In this document: in pieces, positions 36,068-45,193 of the stretch
Position numbering within the stretch: the first letter of the stretch is position 1
Layout of the letters: the number at the start of each line of letters is the position of its first letter
Assembly (NCBI RefSeq): GCF_004364165.1
Contig: NZ_SOAY01000011.1
Coordinates: 1,039,698-1,103,697 of the forward strand
Source of the DNA: Maribacter spongiicola
GTDB lineage: Bacteria; Bacteroidota; Bacteroidia; Flavobacteriales; Flavobacteriaceae
Length of the DNA stretch: 64,000 nucleotides
Direction: 5' to 3'
Translations under genes and position numbers: made by a program
The notes under the pieces: model-generated
What the model saw: the letters and a program-made list of their open reading frames with translations, nothing else
The model's database searches: none
Told to the model about the DNA's origin: nothing

Positions 36068-37675
36068 ATGAACAAACTACTTATAGCTTTTACCCTTGGG
36101 ATATTTACTTTTTCTCAAGCACAGACCTTTACGGAACAAGACACGCTTAGGGGCAGCATTACCCCTGAACGTGAATGGTGGGATTTGAATTACTATCATT
36201 TGGATATTGACGTTAATCCTGATGATAAGTTTATCAACGGAAGCAATACAATTCGCTACAAAGTGCTAAAACCGCATCAAGTACTACAGGTAGATTTGCA
36301 ACCGCCATTGCAAATTGAAAAAGTGACCCAAGATGGAGTAGAACTTAATGTGACGCATAACATAAATGCTCATTTTATACAGTTAACAAAACCTCAGCAA
36401 GTAGGTGATTTTAATGAGGTTGTTGTTACCTATTCCGGTCACCCAAAAGAGGCGGTTAGAGCCCCTTGGGATGGCGGATTTTCATGGAAAAAAGATGCTA
36501 ACGGCAAAGATTTCGTCGCTACTTCGTGCCAAGGTTTAGGCGCTAGTGTCTGGTGGCCTAACAAAGACCATATGTATGACGAGGTTGATAGTATGCTGAT
36601 CAGCGTTAAAGCACCAAAAGGATTAATGAACGTCTCTAACGGTCGTCTTAGAAGTGTTGATAAGGAGACTAACACCTATAATTGGTTTGTTTCTAACCCC
36701 ATCAATAATTATGGTGTTAATGTTAATATAGGAGATTATGTCCACTTCGATGAAATCTATCAGGGAGAAAAAGGTGTTCTTGATATGGATTATTATGTTT
36801 TAAAAGATAATCTAGAGAAAGCAAAAGAACATTTTAAAGATGCCCCAAAAATGATGCAAGCTTTTGAGCATTGGTTCGGCCCCTACCCTTTTTATGAGGA
36901 CTCTTTTAAACTGGTTGAAGTGCCTTATTTAGGTATGGAACATCAAAGTTCTGTTACGTATGGTAATCAATACCAAAAAGGATATTTAGGTAGAGATTTA
37001 TCAGATACCGGTTGGGGATTAAAATTCGATTTCATTATTATTCATGAAGCCGGGCACGAATGGTTTGCCAATAATATCACTTATAAAGATGCCGCAGACA
37101 TGTGGATCCACGAAGGATTCACTTGCTACTCTGAAAGTCTATTTTTAGACTATCATTATGGTACCGAGGCGGCAAATGCCTACGTTCAGGGCATTCGAAA
37201 TAATATTAGAAATGACAAACCCATTATCGGCATCTACAATGTAAATCATGAAGGTAGTGGCGATATGTATTATAAAGGTTCTAATATTCTTCATACACTG
37301 CGACAGGTGTTAAATGATGATAGAAAATGGAGAACTATTCTGCGCGGACTTAATTCAGAATTCTATCACAAAACAGTAACTACTGACGAAATTGAAAAAG
37401 TCATCGGTATAGAGATGAAGCGTAATTTAAAACCTTTTTTCGACCAATATTTACGAACGACCAAGATTCCGGTTTTCGAGTATAAGGTGAAAGGTAAAAA
37501 GCTATCCTATCGTTTTACAAATACTGTTGAGAAGTTCACCCTTCCTATAAAAGTATTTATAGATGAAATTCCTGTTTGGCTAGAACCAAGTAATGAATGG
37601 CAATCAGAAAAAATGAAAGGCAGCTTTAAAACCTTACGTGTAGACCCAAATTTCTATATTGAAACTAACCCTTAA
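36068..37675 (+). CDS. Secreted M1-family aminopeptidase
   Basis: A 535-residue exported zinc aminopeptidase (signal peptide about 1-18, ending SQAQ). The N-terminal beta domain is followed by the catalytic domain. The zinc motif HEAGHEWFAN (about 326-335) has its third ligand Glu in WIHEGFTCYSESL, 18 residues after the second His. The exopeptidase motif is GMEHQSS near 296, a variant of GAMEN common in Bacteroidota. The C-terminal helical domain of larger M1 enzymes is absent, as in this short subgroup. It likely trims N-terminal residues of peptides in the periplasm together with the M28 enzyme encoded immediately upstream. Confidence 0.92.
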   Translation: MNKLLIAFTLGIFTFSQAQTFTEQDTLRGSITPEREWWDLNYYHLDIDVNPDDKFINGSNTIRYKVLKPHQVLQVDLQPPLQIEKVTQDGVELNVTHNINAHFIQLTKPQQVGDFNEVVVTYSGHPKEAVRAPWDGGFSWKKDANGKDFVATSCQGLGASVWWPNKDHMYDEVDSMLISVKAPKGLMNVSNGRLRSVDKETNTYNWFVSNPINNYGVNVNIGDYVHFDEIYQGEKGVLDMDYYVLKDNLEKAKEHFKDAPKMMQAFEHWFGPYPFYEDSFKLVEVPYLGMEHQSSVTYGNQYQKGYLGRDLSDTGWGLKFDFIIIHEAGHEWFANNITYKDAADMWIHEGFTCYSESLFLDYHYGTEAANAYVQGIRNNIRNDKPIIGIYNVNHEGSGDMYYKGSNILHTLRQVLNDDRKWRTILRGLNSEFYHKTVTTDEIEKVIGIEMKRNLKPFFDQYLRTTKIPVFEYKVKGKKLSYRFTNTVEKFTLPIKVFIDEIPVWLEPSNEWQSEKMKGSFKTLRVDPNFYIETNP

Positions 37676-37750
37676 AGTCCACTTTACATAATATTCATTT
37701 TTAGCGTTCATCATAAATGATATCAGGTCAATTTCCTTTTTTAATTAAAG

Positions 37751-37758
37751 TAATTTTG
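37751..37758 (+). promoter_or_regulatory. Promoter -7 element for the DUF2914 gene
   Basis: TAATTTTG matches TAnnTTTG and lies 23 bp before the ATG. No good -33 TTG is visible. Confidence 0.5.
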
Positions 37759-37781
37759 CCGTTACTATTTGTTAGGTACCC

Positions 37782-38897
37782 ATGAAAAAAACGCTTGCTA
37801 TATATAGAAATAGTGCCTTTAGAGGTTTTATTCAAAGGCATTCTAAATATGCACCGATACTGTTCTTTATTGGTGGTTTCATTTTTGACACCTTAACTTT
37901 AGGTCGTATTGACCGTACGTATGACCTTACGGTATTATGTCTGCATATGACATCATTATCCATCACATTATACCTTTATAATTTAGCGGATGATGGCAAA
38001 TGGAAAAATACCTTTTTAGCACGGTATGAAGAATATTTGCCTTTAGCGATTCAGTTCTTTTTTGGGGGATTATCTAATGCCTATGTAATTTACTTCTCCA
38101 GAAGTGTGTCCTTATCAAAAACCGCATCGTTCTTTATAATTCTTGTGCTATTGCTGATTGCCAACGAATTTCTTAAAAAACGAATTTCAAATAAATACCT
38201 GCAATTTGGGGTGTACTACTTTATAAGTTTTACCTTTTTCACCTTTATGATTCCTGTTTTCCTGAAGGAATTAAATACCACCATATTCTTAATCTCTGGC
38301 GCAGCTAGTTTAGTTAGTACCCTAGTTCTACTCACATTTATCTATAGTAAAAGTCCGAGTACACGTAAAGAGATTCAACTGGGCAAAATGATTGCCATTA
38401 TATTGGCTATATACGGTATTATAAATGTATTCTACTTCTTAAGATTAATACCACCGGTACCCATAGCTTTAGATAAAGGTATTGTGGCTCATGATATCGT
38501 TTTAAAAAATGGCAAATACGAAGTCACCTACGAATCTGAAGAGTCGCATATATTTTGGCGTAAGCACAAATTAGACTTTAGCTACGTTCCTGATCAAAAG
38601 ATCTACATATTTTCTTCAATCTTTGCTCCAACTGATTTAAAAAAATCGATTTTTCATCGATGGAGAAGATTCAATGATGACACAAAAGAATGGGTAACCG
38701 TAGAGGATATTGGTTATGATATTAAGGGTGGTAGAGATGGCGGCTTTAGAGGTTACACCTATAAGACCAACGTGACGCCAGGTGAATGGGAAGTACAGGT
38801 TCTTACTGAAGAAGAACAGCTTCTTGGGGTTATCGGGTTTCATATTAATCTTAGAAAAGACGGCGAAGCCCCTAAACTAAAAACAACTAAATTTTAA
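37782..38897 (+). CDS. DUF2914-containing membrane protein
   Basis: A 371-residue protein with about six to seven transmembrane helices (about residues 22-235), followed by a soluble domain at about 240-365 that matches DUF2914: WRKHKLDFSYVPDQKIYIFSS, then GGRDGGFRGYTYK and PGEWEVQVLTEEEQLLG. The soluble part should face the periplasm. Family function is unknown; in other bacteria the domain is tied to envelope proteins. The gene has its own -7 element and no obvious operon partner. Confidence 0.85.
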   Translation: MKKTLAIYRNSAFRGFIQRHSKYAPILFFIGGFIFDTLTLGRIDRTYDLTVLCLHMTSLSITLYLYNLADDGKWKNTFLARYEEYLPLAIQFFFGGLSNAYVIYFSRSVSLSKTASFFIILVLLLIANEFLKKRISNKYLQFGVYYFISFTFFTFMIPVFLKELNTTIFLISGAASLVSTLVLLTFIYSKSPSTRKEIQLGKMIAIILAIYGIINVFYFLRLIPPVPIALDKGIVAHDIVLKNGKYEVTYESEESHIFWRKHKLDFSYVPDQKIYIFSSIFAPTDLKKSIFHRWRRFNDDTKEWVTVEDIGYDIKGGRDGGFRGYTYKTNVTPGEWEVQVLTEEEQLLGVIGFHINLRKDGEAPKLKTTKF

Positions 38898-38968
38898 ATT
38901 AACTCCATTATTCAAACATAACATTTTAAAATTCAGTTAATTACATTATTCTAATCTACTACAAAATG

Positions 38969-38991
38969 CATGTAATTATTTAATTTACATG
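38969..38991. repeat. Operator-like palindrome CATGTAA-N9-TTACATG
   Basis: Perfect 7-bp arms with an AT-only 9-bp spacer, 55 bp before the start of the cysteine-cluster gene. No regulator can be named. Confidence 0.4.
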
Positions 38992-39045
38992 AATTGTTTA
39001 CCGCATTAAAACATAGATTACCTTCGCGCAACTTTAAATAAATAT

Positions 39046-39651
39046 GTGTCAATATACCTAAAAGTCAAAGCGGTAGAGCGTCTTTTCTACCAATTAGATA
39101 AGGAGTTAGGCTCCTTTCAACAATCTACAGGACTTGCATGTGTAGCCAATTGCGGATTCTGTTGTCTAAAACCCGACATTAACGCTACTTCGTTAGAGTT
39201 TTTACCCCTAGCATACCACCTTTTAAAAAATGGAGAAGCCGAGGAATGGTTAGAACAATTGCGAAATGATGGCGACAATAAACTTTGCCCTGTTTTAAAT
39301 AGAATTATTGCTCCAGGTTCAAAAGGCTTTTGCTCTGATTATGCTCACCGCGGGCTCATTTGCAGACTGTTTGGATTTTCAGCCATGTTACATAAAAATC
39401 ACATACCTTCATTGGTTACTTGTAAACCTATAAAAGAACAAAAGCCAGAGGCCGTTGCTAAAGCTAATGCACATATTGCTACAAAAAGCAACTATCCTTT
39501 AATTAGTAACTATTATACTCAGTTACGCACAATAGATAACTCTTTGGGGATAGAATTATTTCCTATAAGAATAGCCATAGAAAAAGCTATTCTTGCAGTA
39601 TTAGGATATTACGCATACCGTAAACCACCAAAATATACTAAAGTTGCTTAA
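39046..39651 (+). CDS. YkgJ-family cysteine-cluster protein
   Basis: A 201-residue protein with the metal-binding pattern of the YkgJ/UPF0153 family: CVANCGFCC (about 27-35), then Cys in KLCPVLN, then GFCSDYAHRGLICRLFG (about 106-122). The cluster is thought to bind zinc or an Fe-S centre. The start is GTG; an ATG two bases upstream is in a different frame. Function is unknown. A TACCTTCG sequence about 30 bp upstream resembles the -7 element with one mismatch. Confidence 0.85.
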   Translation: MSIYLKVKAVERLFYQLDKELGSFQQSTGLACVANCGFCCLKPDINATSLEFLPLAYHLLKNGEAEEWLEQLRNDGDNKLCPVLNRIIAPGSKGFCSDYAHRGLICRLFGFSAMLHKNHIPSLVTCKPIKEQKPEAVAKANAHIATKSNYPLISNYYTQLRTIDNSLGIELFPIRIAIEKAILAVLGYYAYRKPPKYTKVA

Positions 39652-39757
39652 TACATCTATCTTCAAAAAAAGATAAAAACGTACCTTTATACATACATTA
39701 ATAACGACTATTTTATTGCTTTGAATCGTGGCAATGTATCATTATAAATAACCTATT

Positions 39758-40402
39758 TTGAAAGTATACGGAGTAAGTGGTTTAGGCGCTGATAAAAGGG
39801 TCTTTGAGCATTTAACCTTAGATGTTGAGATAATACCCATTGTTTGGATAATACCTAATAGAAATGAATCTATTAAAAGTTATTCTGAAAGGCTTAGCTC
39901 AGTTATAGACACCTCGAAGGAATTTGCCCTGATTGGTGTAAGCTTTGGTGGGTTAATAGCCACTGAAATCAATCAAATACTTCATCCGAATAAAGTAATT
40001 CTTATTTCTTCCGCACAAACAAAACGAGAATTAAGACCCATCTATAAATGGATTGGTAAATCTAGGATTTTGAAGCTTATACCTGCTTCTCTATTCAATC
40101 CGCCCAGGTTTCTTGCGAGGTATATCATCGGAGCTAAAAACGCTAAACTGTTTTATGAGATATTAGATGATACCGATTTAAACTTTGTGAAATGGGCGTT
40201 ACAAGAATTTACAACATGGCAGAATCTAAAAGAATCTGTAAACGTAGTTAAGATAAACGGCACAAATGATAAATTAATTCCGCCCCGAGGTACTACTGCC
40301 ATGAAGCTTATTGAAGGCGGAGAACACTTTATGATTATAGATAGAGCAGATGAAATCAGCGAAATCATTAATTTTGAATTGAAAAATCCTAAGAAAAAAT
40401 AA
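39758..40402 (+). CDS. Alpha/beta hydrolase
   Basis: A small alpha/beta-hydrolase-fold protein of 214 residues starting with TTG. The nucleophile elbow GVSFGG places Ser62 as catalytic, GTNDKLIP near 172 fits the acid Asp, and GGEHFMI near 192 fits the His. The N-terminal GVSGLGADKRVF loop supplies the oxyanion hole. It has no signal peptide. The substrate is unknown. The next gene (GAF) starts one base after its stop, so the two are co-translated. Confidence 0.85.
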   Translation: MKVYGVSGLGADKRVFEHLTLDVEIIPIVWIIPNRNESIKSYSERLSSVIDTSKEFALIGVSFGGLIATEINQILHPNKVILISSAQTKRELRPIYKWIGKSRILKLIPASLFNPPRFLARYIIGAKNAKLFYEILDDTDLNFVKWALQEFTTWQNLKESVNVVKINGTNDKLIPPRGTTAMKLIEGGEHFMIIDRADEISEIINFELKNPKKK

Positions 40403-40403
40403 A

Positions 40404-40871
40404 ATGACCATCTCTAAAAAAATTATAGCAGCCATACATACTGAATTATCAAAGGACACACCAAACTGGGATACTCTATTGAAAATAATTTTAGAACATT
40501 TTGAATGTTCTACAGGTACTTTACATTTTTTAGATAAAGACTTTTTATTACAGCTTCAATCGCAAGTAGGTATTCCTGAGTTTTTGATTCCGAAGTTGTC
40601 CACTATTCCTATTGGAAAAGGTATGGCCGGTATTGCTGCAGAGCGTAAAAAACCTGTTGAACTGTGTAATCTACAGACTGATGATTCGGGAGTAGCTAGA
40701 CCATCGGCAAAAGATACTAAAGTAAAAGGTTCATTAGCTGCACCATTGATGCACAACGAAAAGCTTTTTGGAACTATTGGTATCGCTAAACCAGTACCAT
40801 ACGATTTTACGGAAGCTGAGATAAATTTACTTATGGAAATTGGTGAATTGATAAGCAAAAAATTGAATTAA
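40404..40871 (+). CDS. GAF-domain protein
   Basis: A single GAF domain of 155 residues: CSTGTLHFLDKDFLLQLQSQ, then PIGKGMAGIAAERKKPVELC (about 70-89), then VKGSLAAPLMHNEKLFGTIGIA (about 110-131). GAF domains bind small ligands such as cyclic nucleotides or form sensor parts; with no output domain, this may be a stand-alone sensor or an fRMsr-like enzyme. The Cys residues of methionine-(R)-sulfoxide reductase do not align clearly. It is coupled to the upstream hydrolase and ends at a strong terminator. Confidence 0.85.
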   Translation: MTISKKIIAAIHTELSKDTPNWDTLLKIILEHFECSTGTLHFLDKDFLLQLQSQVGIPEFLIPKLSTIPIGKGMAGIAAERKKPVELCNLQTDDSGVARPSAKDTKVKGSLAAPLMHNEKLFGTIGIAKPVPYDFTEAEINLLMEIGELISKKLN

Positions 40872-40893
40872 GTAATCCGCCTTTAAAAATAAA

Positions 40894-40919
40894 AAAAGCC
40901 CGCTATATAGCGGGCTTTT
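40894..40919. terminator. Bidirectional terminator
   Basis: Stem AAAGCCCGCTA / TAGCGGGCTTT with a short AT loop, flanked by A and T runs, between the convergent GAF and ThuA-type genes. Confidence 0.9.
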
Positions 40920-40939
40920 CAATTCTATGTATCAGAGTA

Positions 40940-43900
40940 TTATTTAAAAATAGCGCCTGTCAATGCTATTTGAGAAAGTTCCTTACCCTTTTCTCCTATA
41001 AAAGTTACATAATATGGTCCGTCACCTGAAACTGTTCCTGTAATCGGAATAGTTATCATAGTGCCCTGAGAACCTTCCGGTTGAGCTGGTAATTTACCTG
41101 TGCCAATTACTGGTCCGTCTACCGTGTTTTCATGTATTTCGAAATCAAAGTACATGTTAGGTGGTGCTTGCCACCCTGCGGTTAGCGAAACAGATTTCAC
41201 ACCTTTTAAAGACATGTTCTCTAACATAAACCATCCTGTAGACTTACCGATAAGTAAAAGATCCATTCCCCCAAACTGCATTGCTTGCATTCCGTCCAAT
41301 TTCATTTTGTCATTGAACTTTACGGTACTACTTGGTATTACGACAGTTTTAGAACCTGTTAACGGTATAGTACCTTCGGCACCAGCATCTGTATAACTGG
41401 CAGTCAATACCAACATATTACCCGGTGCAGAAGACGCTGCTGTAATTGTTCCCTTAGCCGGTAACGATTTTACTTTTTTATCGTCTCCATTTAACGAAAG
41501 AATATACAATGCAATCTGTCTAGATTCATCTGAAGTAACATTAGGGTGTGCTGGCATGGTTACCTCACCCCAAACTCCGGTGCCACCAGTAACAATTTTA
41601 CCTTGTAGGTAGGCCAATGCATCACGACGCTCTTTGTACTTCGCCGCAACATCTTTGTAATTAGGACCTATAGAAGCTTCTGCCTCTTTATGACATGTTT
41701 TACAGTCCATTGCCTGCGTTAACGCTTTTCCTGTTACTGCTGCAGAAACTTGTTGGTGACCCATATTCATGGCTACCTTATCCATCCCTTCTAAATAATC
41801 AACACTTACAAAAATATTACTTGCATCGATTTCAGTACCATCAGGATCTGTTACCGTAACATTATAGGCAATTTTCTGACCCGGCAAGTAAAAAGCCGGT
41901 GCACTATCACCTAACGATATGGCAACTTCTGGCCTAGAGTTACCAGCAACAATACTTGTACTTTCACTAATTGCCTCTTCTCCTTTATCATCTGCAACGG
42001 TTACTTTCAACTTATAAACACCAGTATCTGCATAACTATAGCTAACCTTTGGTTCTGTAGTTTCTTTGGTGTCGCCGTTACCAAAATCCCATATATATTT
42101 AATAGCATCATCTTCACGATCACTAGCTTCTACTGCAGCGTTAATGGTCAACGGGGTCTTACCTGCTGTTTCGCTAACGGTTACTTCATTGATTAATGGT
42201 GGTCTATTTCCGCCATTGAATTCGATATATCCTAAAGCAGAATTTGCATTTTGTGAGAACCAACCACTACCGTATTCTAGCAGGTAGATTTTACCGTTAG
42301 GGCCGACTTCCATGTCAATTAGGTTATTCACTTTTACATTAGGTGCAAAAGGTTCCATTTTACTGAAATCTCCGTTTTCATCTAAATGCACGACGAACAT
42401 CCAACCACGCATCCAATCATAAATGATCACCTTACCGTCATAGTAACTTGGTAGTTTCTCATCACCTTCAAACATATCTGAATAGTATGTAGGACCTGCC
42501 ATTGCATTTCTACCACCTGTGGTAGTTTGCGGAAAATCTTGAGAATCGTCATACGGGTAATACACATACGCCGGCATTGCAGGCGGTAATTCTGTTAACC
42601 CTGTATTATTACGAGAGTTGTTTATTGGTTTTTCTGGATCAAAAGCTTCTCCATTTTCACCTGTTTCGTAATTGTAGGCCTTATAGGCGAAATTGTTACC
42701 TATAAATAAAGGCCAACCAAAATTACCTGCCTTTTTGGCCTGGTTCATTTCGTCATATCCTCTCGGTCCTCTAGTGCCTAAACTATCTGCTCTTGCATCA
42801 GGACCAACATCGCCCCAATACACATATCCCCTTTTCATATCTACAGATATTCTATAAGGATTTCTATGACCCATAGTATAAATTTCAGGTCTCGTTTTAT
42901 CTGTACCTACCGGGAATAAGTTTCCTTCAGGAATGTCATACGTACCATCTTCTTTTACTTTTATTCTAAGTATTTTACCACGCAAATCGTTGGTGTTCCC
43001 TGAAGAACGACGCGCATCAAATTGTTCATGACCAGGGGTGTCGTTTAAAGGTGCAAATCCATTATTTACATACTTTTCGTTTTTCTCATTAAACGGAGTT
43101 GAGTTATCTCCCGTTGAAAGATATAGTAAGTTATCTGGACCAAAAGCTATGGAACCACCGGTATGACAGCAAATTTCTCTTTGACTGTCCACATCCATAA
43201 TTACTTGCTCGGACGCTACATCGAATTTACCGTCGGCAAACTTAAATCGTGATAAACGGTTTACCCACTTATCGCCTGTTGGTGCATAGTACAGGTATAT
43301 CCAATGGTTATTTGCGTAATCTGGATCTTTTTGCAAACCCATTAATCCTTCTTCCGCATTTACACCTGGTGTGTTCAATGTTTTGCTATAGACATCAAGT
43401 TTAAGCACCTCGCTAAGTTCTTTTGTCTCATTATTGTATAACATAACCTCACCCCTACGTTGTGCTACCAATACGTTTCCGTTAGGTAGAACAGCCATTT
43501 CTGTAGGTTCAAAAAACTGACCTTCGCTCAATGTAACTTTGGCAAAACGATCAGCTTCTGGTGGAATTTGAGAAGTTACTTTAGAATAATCTAAATTTAA
43601 GTTTTCACCGATGGCATATTGAATTCCGCCTAACAAATGCTTTATAAACAAATCTTCGGTAAAACTGGCGTCAGCATGTCCACCTCCTGTGTAAAATGCG
43701 CGTCCGCCGTCAAAATCATGATACCACGCAATAGGATGAAAATCTCCGTTTGCACCGCCTTCATAAGTTGATTCATCTAAAGTCATAAGAACGTTTATGT
43801 CGGGATTGATGTTTTTGTAATTATACAATTCATCAGTTCTATTCCACACCGTATCGGTAAAAAACTGTGTAGCAACAAAATTCTTGTCCTTTACAATAAA

Positions 43901-44335
43901 ATCTGCCGTTGGCATTCCCCTTGGGTGACTCAAAAACTGAGCTCCTGCCAAGTCATTGTACCAACCCCAGTCATATTCGGTATCTGCCGCAGCATGAACA
44001 CCTACGTAACCTCCGCCTGCTTGAATATAGCGCTCAAAAGCGGCTTCTTGAAATTGATCAAGTACGTTACCAGTAGTGCTCATAAATATTATCGCAGAAT
44101 ACTGCTTTAGATTTTCATCTGTAAATAGTTCGGCATTCTTGGTCGTATCGACCGCGAATCCATTTTCTGCGCCTAACTTTTGAATAGCAGCAATTCCGGC
44201 AGGTATAGATCCATGTTTAAAACCCATAGTTTTTGAGAATACTAAAACCTTAGGTGCTCCCTCTCGTTTATTGCCACCACAAGAGACAATAATAAGCGCA
44301 AAGCCCAAAAGCAGCGCAATAAAAATTTTTTTCAT
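40940..44335 (-). CDS. Multidomain lipoprotein: ThuA, PQQ-type sugar dehydrogenase propeller, PKD, cytochrome c
   Basis: A 1131-residue lipoprotein (lipobox IIVSC-GGN, about residue 19). Domains in order: ThuA-like glutamine-amidotransferase fold (about 28-240, VLVFSKTMGFKHGSIP and GGYVGVHAAADTEYDW); six-bladed glucose/sorbosone dehydrogenase-like propeller (about 255-690, AEEGLMGLQKDP, GDNSTPF, GHRNPYRIS); PKD domain (about 700-790); mono-haem cytochrome c with CKTCH near 875 and the Met ligand expected in TMPAHPNV; and a C-terminal CBM6-like domain (about 990-1131). It likely oxidises sugars or sugar alcohols at the cell surface and passes electrons to its own haem. A CAA triplet array lies in its leader. 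Confidence 0.9.
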   Translation of the reverse strand: MKKIFIALLLGFALIIVSCGGNKREGAPKVLVFSKTMGFKHGSIPAGIAAIQKLGAENGFAVDTTKNAELFTDENLKQYSAIIFMSTTGNVLDQFQEAAFERYIQAGGGYVGVHAAADTEYDWGWYNDLAGAQFLSHPRGMPTADFIVKDKNFVATQFFTDTVWNRTDELYNYKNINPDINVLMTLDESTYEGGANGDFHPIAWYHDFDGGRAFYTGGGHADASFTEDLFIKHLLGGIQYAIGENLNLDYSKVTSQIPPEADRFAKVTLSEGQFFEPTEMAVLPNGNVLVAQRRGEVMLYNNETKELSEVLKLDVYSKTLNTPGVNAEEGLMGLQKDPDYANNHWIYLYYAPTGDKWVNRLSRFKFADGKFDVASEQVIMDVDSQREICCHTGGSIAFGPDNLLYLSTGDNSTPFNEKNEKYVNNGFAPLNDTPGHEQFDARRSSGNTNDLRGKILRIKVKEDGTYDIPEGNLFPVGTDKTRPEIYTMGHRNPYRISVDMKRGYVYWGDVGPDARADSLGTRGPRGYDEMNQAKKAGNFGWPLFIGNNFAYKAYNYETGENGEAFDPEKPINNSRNNTGLTELPPAMPAYVYYPYDDSQDFPQTTTGGRNAMAGPTYYSDMFEGDEKLPSYYDGKVIIYDWMRGWMFVVHLDENGDFSKMEPFAPNVKVNNLIDMEVGPNGKIYLLEYGSGWFSQNANSALGYIEFNGGNRPPLINEVTVSETAGKTPLTINAAVEASDREDDAIKYIWDFGNGDTKETTEPKVSYSYADTGVYKLKVTVADDKGEEAISESTSIVAGNSRPEVAISLGDSAPAFYLPGQKIAYNVTVTDPDGTEIDASNIFVSVDYLEGMDKVAMNMGHQQVSAAVTGKALTQAMDCKTCHKEAEASIGPNYKDVAAKYKERRDALAYLQGKIVTGGTGVWGEVTMPAHPNVTSDESRQIALYILSLNGDDKKVKSLPAKGTITAASSAPGNMLVLTASYTDAGAEGTIPLTGSKTVVIPSSTVKFNDKMKLDGMQAMQFGGMDLLLIGKSTGWFMLENMSLKGVKSVSLTAGWQAPPNMYFDFEIHENTVDGPVIGTGKLPAQPEGSQGTMITIPITGTVSGDGPYYVTFIGEKGKELSQIALTGAIFK

Positions 44336-44342
44336 ACGTAAA

Positions 44343-44365
44343 TTGTTGTTGTTGTTGTTGTTGTT
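44343..44365 (-). repeat. (CAA)7 microsatellite in the leader of the ThuA-type gene
   Basis: Seven TTG copies on the plus strand, i.e. CAA on the coding strand, end about 8 bp upstream of the ATG, where the ribosome docks. Confidence 0.8.
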
Positions 44366-44471
44366 CAGTTGATTTAATAATGTATAAAAATAGTTCGAGT
44401 TACTTTATTTACCAATACTTTGTATTAATCATTGTACATTTAATGTAGATTATTAACCATTTAGTACTATT

Positions 44472-45065
44472 ATGCTAAATATACCCGAATTATATTTTAA
44501 AAATGACATCGAATTTAAAGATTGGATACATAATAACCATTCTGAGCATAAAGGTATACATTTAATTTTCTACGCTGTTGCCCACGAAAATGAAAGTATG
44601 CGATGGGAAGAAGCTGTACAAGTTGCACTTTGTTATGGGTGGATAGATAGTACGGTAAAAAGCTTAGGCGATGGCAAACGAAGACAATACTTTTGTCCAC
44701 GAAAACCAAAAAGTGTGTGGAGCAAAGTCAATAAGAAGTATATAAAAGAGCTTAAAGCAAATGGCAGAATGCATGCTGCGGGATTGGCTTCAATTAAAAT
44801 TGCAAAAGAAAATGGTTCTTGGACCTCTTTAGACGATGTAGAAAATGGAATTATACCTGAAGAACTACAATTAGCTTTCGACAAAAACCTTGATGCATTT
44901 AGCAATTTTAAAAACTTTACACATAGCCAACGTAAAAGCTACTTGTACTTTTTAAACCAAGCTAAGCGTCAAGAAACTAAAACTAAAAGAATCAAAGAGA
45001 TTATAGACCATTGCGCTGAAAATATAAAATATAGAAATGGTGGTGGTTGGCAAACTAAGAAATAG
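44472..45065 (+). CDS. YdeI/OmpD-associated family protein
   Basis: A 197-residue protein matching the YdeI/OmpD-associated family: EFKDWIHNNHSEHKGIHLIFY at the N-terminus, WEEAVQVALCYGWIDSTVK (about 45-63), then FCPRKPKSVWSKVNKKYI, and a C-terminal FTHSQRKSYLYFLNQAKRQETK helix. Its role is unknown; some relatives are linked to peptide resistance or bacteriocin immunity. It has no signal peptide and stands alone, divergent from the ThuA-type gene. Confidence 0.88.
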   Translation: MLNIPELYFKNDIEFKDWIHNNHSEHKGIHLIFYAVAHENESMRWEEAVQVALCYGWIDSTVKSLGDGKRRQYFCPRKPKSVWSKVNKKYIKELKANGRMHAAGLASIKIAKENGSWTSLDDVENGIIPEELQLAFDKNLDAFSNFKNFTHSQRKSYLYFLNQAKRQETKTKRIKEIIDHCAENIKYRNGGGWQTKK

Positions 45066-45121
45066 TTAAAAGCATTGTATTTCCATATACAGTCATACTT
45101 TTCTAATTGTTAATTAAACCT

Positions 45122-45129
45122 TATTTTTG
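45122..45129 (+). promoter_or_regulatory. Promoter -7 element for the CDP-alcohol phosphatidyltransferase gene
   Basis: TATTTTTG matches TAnnTTTG. Transcription would start near 45135, inside the longest possible reading frame, which argues for a downstream ATG as the true start. Confidence 0.55.
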
Positions 45130-45193
45130 CAATCCTTTTGTGGTGTACCAAGCCAACGTGTTTCCGTTATTGGTTTTCCCGAAGATGTATTAC

